The translations under genes and the position numbers were made by a program. From IMG/VR virus record IMGVR_UViG_3300027759_000395, positions 1 to 24,801 of that record: a DNA stretch of 24,801 bases; one strand, written 5' to 3'. The notes beneath the pieces are model-generated. The model saw only the letters and a list, made by a program, of their open reading frames with translations. It was not told the origin of the DNA and searched no databases. This document shows, piece after piece, positions 14,733 to 22,180 of this stretch. This DNA is from a virus. Numbering within the stretch: the first letter of the stretch is position 1; each line of letters begins with the position of its first letter.

Positions 14733-15586
14733 TATTTAGAGACTCTTTTTAACTCGTCGATTAATTCGTAGTATTGTAATAGTCCTGTAATTGTTTCGTC
14801 TTTAATGGCGATGCCTTCTTTCAATGGCTTAATGAACTTTATAACCTCTTGAGTTTTAATCTTGGTAACCTTGTCTTTTACCTTTTCAGTTTGCTCTATA
14901 AGTTCCTGCTTGATCTCTTTTAACTTTTCGTTTAAAAACTTTCTTAAGTTAGCAGAATCTGAAATGCTTGCTACGTATTCTTTTAAAATGCCCTTTTGTC
15001 TTTCTGAAAGGCTTTGGTATTTCTTATTGAATTTTTCAACCAATAATTTATATGTTAAAATTCTGATCTCTTTGTCTTCGTTCATTAACTCCTCAACCAT
15101 TGATTGTGGAGCTTGCATGTCCTTGATAGATTCATGAGTAATGTGCTCCAATAAATTGATCTTGTTTAGAACTATCTGTTTTGTGTCAGAGTTTGGACTG
15201 CTTTGAGATTCGAATATTGTATAAACAGAAGCGTAAGGCTTGTAGTTCTCTATCTTGGCTTTAAAGAAGTCTTCTAGGTTGTAGGTCTTCTTAATTTCTT
15301 TGATTAGATTGTACTTTGCTTTGCTTAATGTTTCGTGACTTAGTTTCTTATACTGCTCTAAAATAGTAGAAATAAGAATCTCCGCCTTGGCTTCTGAAAG
15401 TTTTGGGCTGGTTACGAATGCACTGTACAGGCTGTACTCTTTTCCCAATTCTGTATTGGTAAAGTGCTTTTTAAGTATTTTGACAGCTTTAGAGTCCTGA
15501 TTGTTCAAAAGGTCTGAAGTTGTCTGTCTTACTAAAAGTTCAAATAAAATACCGGTGTTACGATATTTCGAATGTTTAATTGCCAT
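14732..15586 (-). CDS. Unknown helical protein, 284 aa, adjacent to portal
   Basis: The N-terminus reads KHSKYRNTGILFELLVRQTT (4-23), a motif I recognise as a recurrent opening of uncharacterised proteins encoded next to gp20 in T4-like phages of marine origin. The whole protein is predicted helical, rich in Lys, Glu and Leu, with no membrane segment and no known catalytic motif. Residues 130-220 include LLEHITHESIKDMQAPQSMV and SERQKGILKEYVASISDS. It starts 39 bases after the portal gene, with an ATATTTAT motif 22 bases before the ATG. A portal-associated or core-assembly role is the natural guess. Confidence 0.78.
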   Translation of the reverse strand: MAIKHSKYRNTGILFELLVRQTTSDLLNNQDSKAVKILKKHFTNTELGKEYSLYSAFVTSPKLSEAKAEILISTILEQYKKLSHETLSKAKYNLIKEIKKTYNLEDFFKAKIENYKPYASVYTIFESQSSPNSDTKQIVLNKINLLEHITHESIKDMQAPQSMVEELMNEDKEIRILTYKLLVEKFNKKYQSLSERQKGILKEYVASISDSANLRKFLNEKLKEIKQELIEQTEKVKDKVTKIKTQEVIKFIKPLKEGIAIKDETITGLLQYYELIDELKRVSK

Positions 15587-15608
15587 AGCTATTTTGATCG
15601 GCTTGCTA

Positions 15609-15616
15609 ATAAATAT
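15609..15616 (-). promoter_or_regulatory. ATATTTAT motif between portal and 284-aa gene
   Basis: The coding strand reads TTAGATATTTATTAGCAAGC, ending 22 bases before the ATG at 15586, in the 39-base spacer after the portal stop. The extension TTATTAG is shared with the copy at 19869. Confidence 0.45.
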
Positions 15617-15625
15617 CTAAATATT

Positions 15626-17548
15626 CTAATCTAGATTGTCAATAATGTTGTCTTCGCTTAATAGGTCAGATTGTTCAAAAAGCTGCGTTTTTCTAGTGTT
15701 TTGCTTTTCAAACATCTTTTCTATTGAATTTTTGTTCTGAAAATAGATTGCTTTAGTGCTTTCCATGTTCATAGCGCCTCCTTTAAAACTGACTCCTGTC
15801 TTATCTTCTTTAGTCTCAGCATTCTGAGTAGCCATATCGTAAACTCCGCTTCTGCCAAATGGAGATTCGTCAGTTCCGTATATAGATTTGTACTTTTGAG
15901 GTCTTCCTGGAACCTTCATCGGCTCTTTAGGATCTGTCTCGTCGTAGCCTCTAGGAACGTCTAAAGATCCGTCACCTTTGCCTCCGTAAAGACTGGCAAT
16001 CTGATGAGGAGTACCAAATGCTTGGCCTGTTTCTGCAGGATCGTTTCCTTCCTCGGAGATTTGTTTGTATCTAAATTTGCGCTTTTGATCCTCAACAATA
16101 AGGTCATCAAGCTCATTAAATTCGTCCTCAGAGATATTAAATATGTTCTTCCATATGTAATCTCTAGGTAAAGAAGAGTTTTCAACTGCTTGATTTGCAA
16201 GGTCAATCTTCTCTTTCATCATAGCAATTCTCTCTTGCTCGTATATGATGGAAGGATTTGTCAAGTGAATATCGAAGTTGGTTATAGACTCGTTAGTGTA
16301 GCCATGAGCGTACAAGTGAACCAATGCAACTTTCTTTAATTCTGATACAATGATTCTTTGAATTCTCTCGATTGTTCTGGCAAAACGAATGTCTTCTGCG
16401 GCTAGCGTTGCTTTACCTGTCAAGTCTTTTTCGTATCCCATGAATGCTTTAGGCACCTTTAGAGCAGCGAATAGTTTCTCTCTAAAGTATTGAACGTCTT
16501 CGATAGCGTTGTACTCAAGGCCTTTTGCGGTGTCAATTCTAGTAGATTGATCGTTGCCTCTAACTGGGATAAAGAAGTCCTCCAATAAGTTCTGTTGGTT
16601 GAACTTCATGTTGTATTGACCAGTTTGAGCGTCGATAAGAGAAGTTTTCTTCATCTTGCCGATCATACGTTGAATGTAGTTCTCAACCTCGTTTGGTGGG
16701 ATGGCTCCAACATTAACGTAGAATGTTCTTCTTTCTGGGGCACGAGTAATTCTATGAATCAACATCGCGTCTTCGATTAAAGTGTATTGTTTGAATAGCT
16801 TTCTAGCCGGTTCTAAGTAAGATCTACCGTATGGTAAATAGTTAACGTCGCCCAAGAATCTAAAGTGAGCCATTTCGTACAAATCAAACCAAATTCCTGG
16901 ATCTTGATTGTTGTAAGCCGAAGTGTATCCTGTCGTAGAACTGATAGCAGCGTTAGGATCAAATTTGAATCTTACCTCGTTTGGATTTTTAGGGTTAAAG
17001 CCTTCCTGTCTAACGATATTGTAAGCCGAAAATGGAATTACGTTGTAAACTCCGTACTTCTCTGCGATCTCTAATTTTAAATAGAAATCACCGTATTTAC
17101 ACATGTTTCTAATCCAAGACCATAGATTAAATTCTATGTTCATTACTGAGTAGAACAGGTTTTCTAGTATGTTTTGAATGTTTTCGTCTGCAGAAGTAAT
17201 GTGTAATACTTGACCTTGATCGTTCTTTAAAGTACACTCATCTGCGATAATATCCAAAGCAGAAGCGATGATGGCATCAGTGTCCATTGCATCGTAATCA
17301 GCGTATATTTGTACACGAGATGATTGGTAGTTCTGCGCTAGATTTAGGTTAACTCCATAAGCAGTAGACGTAGTGTATACCTTGTGGAATCTATCGATTA
17401 ACGAGTTAGTTTGAATTACACCAGAAGTCTGGATGTGCTCTGTATCTATTACGCTTAAGTTCTTACCTCCAGAATCTCTGATAATGACATCAGTGGAGAA
17501 TAGTCTTCTTAGTGCCGAAAATAGGTTGTCTTGTTTGTTCTCTGCCAT
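15626..17548 (-). CDS. 20: Portal protein (gp20-like)
   Basis: The protein is 640 aa against 524 in T4. Diagnostic blocks are DYDAMDTDAIIASALDIIAD (84-103), KYGDFYLKLEI (151-161), LIHRITRAPERRTFYVNVGA (263-282), YIQRMIGKMKK (291-301), EDFFIPVRGNDQSTRIDT (323-340) and IEDVQYFREKLFAALKVPKA (349-368). These follow T4 gp20 in order. It forms the dodecameric ring at the unique vertex, nucleates head assembly and is the docking site for the terminase. The last 130 residues, including DPKEPMKVPGRPQKYKS and ending DLLSEDNIIDNLD, are extra and polar, perhaps a disordered tail. It lies nine bases after the terminase gene. The TTATAACAA sequence near the start also occurs before the scaffold gene, and ATAACAA before the capsid gene. 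Confidence 0.94.
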   Translation of the reverse strand: MAENKQDNLFSALRRLFSTDVIIRDSGGKNLSVIDTEHIQTSGVIQTNSLIDRFHKVYTTSTAYGVNLNLAQNYQSSRVQIYADYDAMDTDAIIASALDIIADECTLKNDQGQVLHITSADENIQNILENLFYSVMNIEFNLWSWIRNMCKYGDFYLKLEIAEKYGVYNVIPFSAYNIVRQEGFNPKNPNEVRFKFDPNAAISSTTGYTSAYNNQDPGIWFDLYEMAHFRFLGDVNYLPYGRSYLEPARKLFKQYTLIEDAMLIHRITRAPERRTFYVNVGAIPPNEVENYIQRMIGKMKKTSLIDAQTGQYNMKFNQQNLLEDFFIPVRGNDQSTRIDTAKGLEYNAIEDVQYFREKLFAALKVPKAFMGYEKDLTGKATLAAEDIRFARTIERIQRIIVSELKKVALVHLYAHGYTNESITNFDIHLTNPSIIYEQERIAMMKEKIDLANQAVENSSLPRDYIWKNIFNISEDEFNELDDLIVEDQKRKFRYKQISEEGNDPAETGQAFGTPHQIASLYGGKGDGSLDVPRGYDETDPKEPMKVPGRPQKYKSIYGTDESPFGRSGVYDMATQNAETKEDKTGVSFKGGAMNMESTKAIYFQNKNSIEKMFEKQNTRKTQLFEQSDLLSEDNIIDNLD

Positions 17549-17557
17549 ATTATATTG

Positions 17558-19159
17558 TTATAAAAGCCAAGTTAAATCTTGTTGTTCTAGTCCCATGGGA
17601 GTTGCTATCTCTTGTTTCCATGGATTTTGACCATAATTAGTATAAGATTGGTACATTGGGCTGTCTTCTCCCGCTTTTGTATACGCATTTAAAGTAGCGT
17701 GAGTTAAACTTTCAGCCGTTCTTCTAAATCTCAAAGAAGTTTCTCTCAAATACATAGCGATCGCGAAAGCCATAACCAAGTCATCGTTGTATCCTGACAT
17801 GGCCTGTTGCTTACCGTTCTTCCATATAAATACGCGAAGCTCCTCTAATAATCTAATCGATCTTATAACTACCGTTTTGGTTTCAATAAAATCTCTCATC
17901 TTTTCTAGTACTGAAGGCCTAACCTTGGTGCTCATGGTGAATCCTGGTACCAAAGTAGAGTTTCCGTAATGCACTTGTAAGTAACTATTCAAGTCTGCGT
18001 TGCTATCTGTTCTGTGGCTAAAGTGTATATTGGAATAGCCGCTCTCTACCACGCCTTGAACTACATCCCAACCTATATTTGCGTTTTCAATTACCAATAA
18101 AGCTTGATTGTATCTGGTTGCTATTGCTATCAACTCGTTGGCAAACACCCTGGTATCTGTCTGAGCTTTAAATTCAGCTACTTGTGTTAATGTCTCTGTA
18201 TCTATAACGTGATATGCAGAGTAGTCCATTGCGTCTCCCCTCGCTACGTCAGCTACCACCATATAGTACGTGGTGGGCTTGGGATATTCCCAAATCCAAA
18301 GTGCTTTTTCCTGGCCTTCTCTATTGATTGGCTCGGATATCATATTGGCCTCGTACCAAGTTAAAATTTCTGGAGGAATTACGGTGTTACCTGAGGTTGC
18401 AAAGTCACAATCGCACTCTTGAGCAGCCATTCTAGCTCCCAAATCAGTGTCTTGCTTGTCTCTCCAGTCTTGTGCTCTTTCAGGGTGGACATTCCAAGGT
18501 AACGAAATAGGTAGAAAACTATTCTTTTGTAATTGTGCTTCTGTGTAAGATTTGTGGAACCAGTTACCAACACCGTTAGGAGTAGATAAAGCTATACATC
18601 CACCACCTGTAGCCAAGGTCATCTTAGCAGCGGTGTAGATGGTTTCAATGTTATCGATAAATGCTGCCTCATCAATCACCAGTAAAGATACAGCTTCCGA
18701 ACGACCTGCGTCACCTGCTGCCGATACAGCTTTGATTTGAGAACCGTTTGTTAGTCTTAAACTTAATGCGTTGTTGGAAGTTGCTGCGGCTCCAATCTTC
18801 ATCCAGTTTGGAAGGTTATCGTAAGCAAATCTAACTTTTGTAACCATGTTCTTTGCTGTATCTTGCTTGGTTGCAATTACAAGAACGTTCTTATCTTTTG
18901 AAAATATCATCAACCACAAAGAGTAAGCGGACACTAGAGTAGAGATACCCAACTGTCTTGACTTATTGATTATGGATTCGGGATGTTTTTGAAATAAGGT
19001 TAATACCTTTTCTTGAAATGGATAAAGATCGAACAACATTCTGCCTCTTTGTGGATGTTGGATCATGTAGTACTTCTTCATGAAATACACCGGATCTTTA
19101 GCGCAAGTTATAAACTCATGCTTAATTCTTTCTTTTATATCGATCTGACTGTCTGCCAT
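17558..19159 (-). CDS. 17: Terminase large subunit (gp17-like)
   Basis: The protein is 533 aa, within the usual TerL range. The N-terminal ATPase has the adenine-side segment LYPFQEKVL (45-53), a P-loop SRQLGIST (67-74), Walker B SLLVIDEAAF (158-167) and coupling motif STPNG (192-196). The C-terminal RNase H-fold nuclease has VVADVARGD (D304), LLVIENANIGW (E358) and YNDDLVMAFA (D459/D460). The enzyme pumps DNA into the prohead through the portal and cuts headful ends. The P-loop has Ile where T4 gp17 has its Lys (SRQLGKTT). A deviant P-loop with K66 just ahead of it is known in many terminases and need not mean loss of function. It begins as TAATG overlapping the membrane-protein gene. No small terminase is seen in the window. 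Confidence 0.95.
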   Translation of the reverse strand: MADSQIDIKERIKHEFITCAKDPVYFMKKYYMIQHPQRGRMLFDLYPFQEKVLTLFQKHPESIINKSRQLGISTLVSAYSLWLMIFSKDKNVLVIATKQDTAKNMVTKVRFAYDNLPNWMKIGAAATSNNALSLRLTNGSQIKAVSAAGDAGRSEAVSLLVIDEAAFIDNIETIYTAAKMTLATGGGCIALSTPNGVGNWFHKSYTEAQLQKNSFLPISLPWNVHPERAQDWRDKQDTDLGARMAAQECDCDFATSGNTVIPPEILTWYEANMISEPINREGQEKALWIWEYPKPTTYYMVVADVARGDAMDYSAYHVIDTETLTQVAEFKAQTDTRVFANELIAIATRYNQALLVIENANIGWDVVQGVVESGYSNIHFSHRTDSNADLNSYLQVHYGNSTLVPGFTMSTKVRPSVLEKMRDFIETKTVVIRSIRLLEELRVFIWKNGKQQAMSGYNDDLVMAFAIAMYLRETSLRFRRTAESLTHATLNAYTKAGEDSPMYQSYTNYGQNPWKQEIATPMGLEQQDLTWLL

Positions 19160-19851
19160 TATTTATGCGTTACTGCAAGACCAAGGATTAGAAAACCCAT
19201 TCCAAATTTAGTAAGCTTATTGATTTTATTTTTTCTGTCCAATTTTTTAATGTCGCCTTTTAAGCCTTCAACCATAATTTTATAGTTGTCTTGTTGTTGA
19301 ACTTGCTTTTGTATGATTGATTCGTAGTTGCCCTCTTTAGTTCTTAAGGTTACAATTACTTTATCTTTACCATTTACAGTAGATTCTAAGTTAGTGATTA
19401 AGCTGTCTTGATTTAAAACAATATTTCTAGTTCTATCCAAATCTACTAAGTCAACTACAACAGCCTTAGAAACCGGCACTGGTAGAATCGTTGTGTCTTT
19501 TGTTTCTACTTTGTATTGCTCTGCGTATCTAACAACAAAGAAGCTGTCTATCTCGTGAGGGCGCATTTTAGCTGCCGCCTCTAACTCTGATTTGTCTTCT
19601 TTTAAAGCTTTAATATTGTCTTTTAAAATGTTCGATTTAACAATTAGCACTTTGTTCTTGTACTCTTCGTCAATGATAGCGGTTTCTAAGCTATCGTTCT
19701 GAACATGTAAGGAATCAATATGAACGGCTAAAGAATCGATTGTGTTTTCGTAAGACTCTGTTTTGAATCTAACACCATCAAATTCTTTAACAAGTAACCA
19801 AATTGCTGCCAATAAAAATAAGACGATAACGCCTTTGATTGCTATTTTCAT
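19159..19851 (-). CDS. Membrane-anchored coiled-coil protein, 230 aa, possible spanin-like
   Basis: Residues 5-22 (IKGVIVLFLLAAIWLLVKEF) are a transmembrane helix with a basic N-terminus and no lipobox. Residues 35-95 are strongly heptad-like (TIDSLAVHIDSLHVQNDSLE), and a second coiled-coil stretch lies at 150-205. The C-terminus (KFGMGFLILGLAVTHK) is a second hydrophobic segment followed by a basic residue. This gives an inner-membrane protein with a long extracytoplasmic coiled coil, the general design of i-spanins. The second hydrophobic end is unusual for those. A spanin or other lysis role is suggested also by the nearby endolysin gene, but no defining motif is present. It overlaps the terminase ATG as TAATG, and its own start is preceded by an ATATTTAT motif. 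Confidence 0.8.
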   Translation of the reverse strand: MKIAIKGVIVLFLLAAIWLLVKEFDGVRFKTESYENTIDSLAVHIDSLHVQNDSLETAIIDEEYKNKVLIVKSNILKDNIKALKEDKSELEAAAKMRPHEIDSFFVVRYAEQYKVETKDTTILPVPVSKAVVVDLVDLDRTRNIVLNQDSLITNLESTVNGKDKVIVTLRTKEGNYESIIQKQVQQQDNYKIMVEGLKGDIKKLDRKNKINKLTKFGMGFLILGLAVTHK

Positions 19852-19868
19852 AGTTTTCTAGTTTTCTA

Positions 19869-19876
19869 ATAAATAT
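19869..19876 (-). promoter_or_regulatory. ATATTTAT motif upstream of membrane protein / terminase
   Basis: The coding strand reads GGCATATTTATTAGAAAACT, ending 17 bases before the ATG at 19851. It would serve the membrane protein, terminase and portal genes. Confidence 0.45.
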
Positions 19877-19880
19877 GCCA

Positions 19881-20105
19881 CTAAGCCTCTTCTGCCACAG
19901 AGTCGTAGATGCGCTTTTTACTAATTAATAAAAATTGAGAATGGGACATTCTAAGTCCATTTATGTAGTATTCCTCTTTGCCGTCAGCGTATATCATTGC
20001 AGGGCCTTTCAAATTGTGAGGTTTTCTATTCTGTCCCGGATCTTGAATGTAGTGGATTTTGATGCCATCGATAGTTTTCATGACACCGTACGTAATCTTT
20101 TTCAT
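19881..20105 (-). CDS. Small MORN-like protein, 74 aa
   Basis: The central motif LKGPAMIYADGKEEYYINGL resembles a MORN-type beta hairpin (GPAxxYxDGxxxYYxNG), seen in many short phage and bacterial proteins. The N-terminal half (MKKITYGVMKTIDGIKIHYI) supplies another beta hairpin, and the C-terminus is helical and charged (KKRIYDSVAEEA). There is no signal peptide. It lies between the 672-aa gene (56-base spacer with the related sequence AAATTTATTAAA) and the membrane protein gene. The function is unknown. It is small but well bounded by its neighbours. Confidence 0.75.
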   Translation of the reverse strand: MKKITYGVMKTIDGIKIHYIQDPGQNRKPHNLKGPAMIYADGKEEYYINGLRMSHSQFLLISKKRIYDSVAEEA

Positions 20106-20161
20106 ATAACCAATTTAATAAATTTTCTTGATACTTTTTAACTAAAGTCTATGGTACTCAA

Positions 20162-22180
20162 TTATTTAGTTAAAGAGAAACCTAATTTGCTACTTGTTGG
20201 ATTTAGTGTGCTCAAGCTTGGAATATCAAATTTGAAACTGGCGTTTGGATCGTTGAATGATCTAACATCAAAGCCCATGCTACCATCACCCTTTAAATCA
20301 AAAGTCAAGTACATTTGTTTAACTCCAGTTTTTGAAATCATTTCCTTTAACGCTTGCACAAATTTAGGTTTTGTATTCATTTGATCGGCTACATAATAAG
20401 ATAATGGAGAAGTTATAGCTCCGTAATATCCATTGTCACCAGTTTTTTTCTTCATTGTATCCCATTCAACTCCTCCAGCTTTTCCTGGATTTCTTTTCAT
20501 TTCTGCGAAGAGCTTACCAAACTTTTTAAAGAATACGTCGTTTTTTTGTTTGGCCGTTTTTGCGTTTGTTTTTGCAAAAAGCTTCTTAATATAGTCGTTG
20601 ATGTCTTGTGATGTTAAACTCTTTGGATCAACTCCTATGATATTACCTAATGTTTGAATAGCCGGCATATCTTTTGGAAAGGCAGAAGCTACACGTATGA
20701 AAGCATTCGGACTTGTCTCACTCATCATAGGCAACAATGCTTTGTATAGAGCATATTGATCTTTGTCGCCTTTAATTTGATCTGGTTTAATTGCTTTCAA
20801 CAAATCAGTTAAAGAAGCTGTCGCGCCTTTCTCGTATTTAGAAGATATTTTGTATCCATCAATGTAGAAGTCAACTAATGGTTCGTTTCCTTTAGGGAAG
20901 TTAAGTGATTTTTTAATTCCAACCATTTTACCCAAGAATATTCCTCCAAGAACTTCTCCAAAGTCTTTACCTATTGTATTTTTGTCTTCTTTAGAAATGC
21001 CGCCTAATGCTTGCGTAGTTTGTTTTGAAAGTGGTACATTTGTTTTACCGCTTCTTAATTTAGATAGACCTGATTTTGAAGTAGGCGTATTATTCGCTGT
21101 ATCTGTAACCAATCCTGTCAATATTTTTCCTAAGTTTTTATCTTTTTGAACCGCTCTTGTAGTTGCTTGTACTAGACTGTTTAAATCTTTATAATCTCCA
21201 GCGATTCCTAATTTAACAGGAGTTAAAGCTTTGAAAGTAACTGTTTTATTTTCTTGACCAGTTTGATTTACTATTAAAACAAAATCTCCTTTTTTGAAAT
21301 TTTGTGTAGGTTTCGTTACTGTTACTTTGATAGTTGGGTAACTTCCAGAAGCTGAATCTTTAGATCCCATCTTTACATCAGCCATAGTATAGTTGCCTTT
21401 ACCCAATACTTTATCTGCTGCTTTAGTAATGCTTTTAGCTGGATCGGTGCCTAATTGATATCTTATGTGCGCAGGCTTTTTAGTGCCTTTATCTCCAGGC
21501 AAATTTAATCTTTTCATTTCTGAATTGAAAGCCGATCTTAAGTCAGGAATTGCCGCTTCTTTAATTAAAGCTTTTAGTATGATTGATTCTGTTAGTGGTT
21601 CATTGTCTGAGTCCTCTTCTTCTGCAGCTGGTGTGGTTTCAACTCCAGTCTGATCTCCGCCTCCGTTATTATTTCCACCGCTTAAACTGCCATCGTCTTC
21701 TCCGTCTGGTCTTGTTCCCTCTTCAGCTCCTTCAGGTCCTTTTGTTTTTAATGGACTGCCTTGTTGTAGCAATCGACTAATGCCTTTCATTGCTCTTTCC
21801 TTTTCACCGATAGAAGACAAATAGTGTCTTTTACCTGCTATAATAGCTTCGTATATGCCATCACCCATATAACTTAAATAGAAGTATTGAGTGTTATGTA
21901 AAACAATTTTAAAAGTAGTAGGCTTAGGTGACTGAATGAATATAGCAGTAATGTATTCCTTAAAATCAGGAGTCATTAATTCACTCAATAACTCGTTTAA
22001 TGTGTGATACTTCTTTAGAATAAAACCCATTGGGTCCTTATCAAAAGAAGAGTCGGGTTTGTCGTTTTTTTCGCTAGCTCTGTTGTCAGCTTTTTCTTCC
22101 GCGTCGTTTTTCTCTATTTCCTTCTCGTCGCCTTCGGCTTCTAAAAGAATTGCTTTTAATATGTCTAAGTCTTTATTCAT
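20162..22180 (-). CDS. Large unknown protein, 672 aa, candidate internal head protein
   Basis: The protein begins MNKDLDILKAILLEAEGDEK, an amphipathic leader with a perfect gp21-like site L-L-E/A at 12-15. An acidic linker (16-50) follows, then a folded domain (51-140, including FKIVLHNTQYFYLSYMGDGI). A Gly/Asn/Asp-rich linker (141-195) leads to a second leader-like segment, PLTESIILKALIKEAA (195-210), again with two L/I-x-E sites. The rest, about 460 residues, holds a beta-rich part (YPTIKVTVTKPTQNF) and a Lys-rich helical part ending LNPTSSKLGFSLTK. I do not recognise the fold. The duplicated leader suggests a pro-protein cut into at least two pieces in the prohead, perhaps packaged and ejected with DNA. 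It starts as TAATG overlapping the endolysin stop. Confidence 0.75.
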   Translation of the reverse strand: MNKDLDILKAILLEAEGDEKEIEKNDAEEKADNRASEKNDKPDSSFDKDPMGFILKKYHTLNELLSELMTPDFKEYITAIFIQSPKPTTFKIVLHNTQYFYLSYMGDGIYEAIIAGKRHYLSSIGEKERAMKGISRLLQQGSPLKTKGPEGAEEGTRPDGEDDGSLSGGNNNGGGDQTGVETTPAAEEEDSDNEPLTESIILKALIKEAAIPDLRSAFNSEMKRLNLPGDKGTKKPAHIRYQLGTDPAKSITKAADKVLGKGNYTMADVKMGSKDSASGSYPTIKVTVTKPTQNFKKGDFVLIVNQTGQENKTVTFKALTPVKLGIAGDYKDLNSLVQATTRAVQKDKNLGKILTGLVTDTANNTPTSKSGLSKLRSGKTNVPLSKQTTQALGGISKEDKNTIGKDFGEVLGGIFLGKMVGIKKSLNFPKGNEPLVDFYIDGYKISSKYEKGATASLTDLLKAIKPDQIKGDKDQYALYKALLPMMSETSPNAFIRVASAFPKDMPAIQTLGNIIGVDPKSLTSQDINDYIKKLFAKTNAKTAKQKNDVFFKKFGKLFAEMKRNPGKAGGVEWDTMKKKTGDNGYYGAITSPLSYYVADQMNTKPKFVQALKEMISKTGVKQMYLTFDLKGDGSMGFDVRSFNDPNASFKFDIPSLSTLNPTSSKLGFSLTK

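Noticed and set aside
172-19876. Reading the ATAAATAT sites as ordinary T4 late promoters on the + strand
   Set aside because: There are no + strand genes downstream of them, while all sit just upstream of minus-strand starts. The orientation is reported as an open question.
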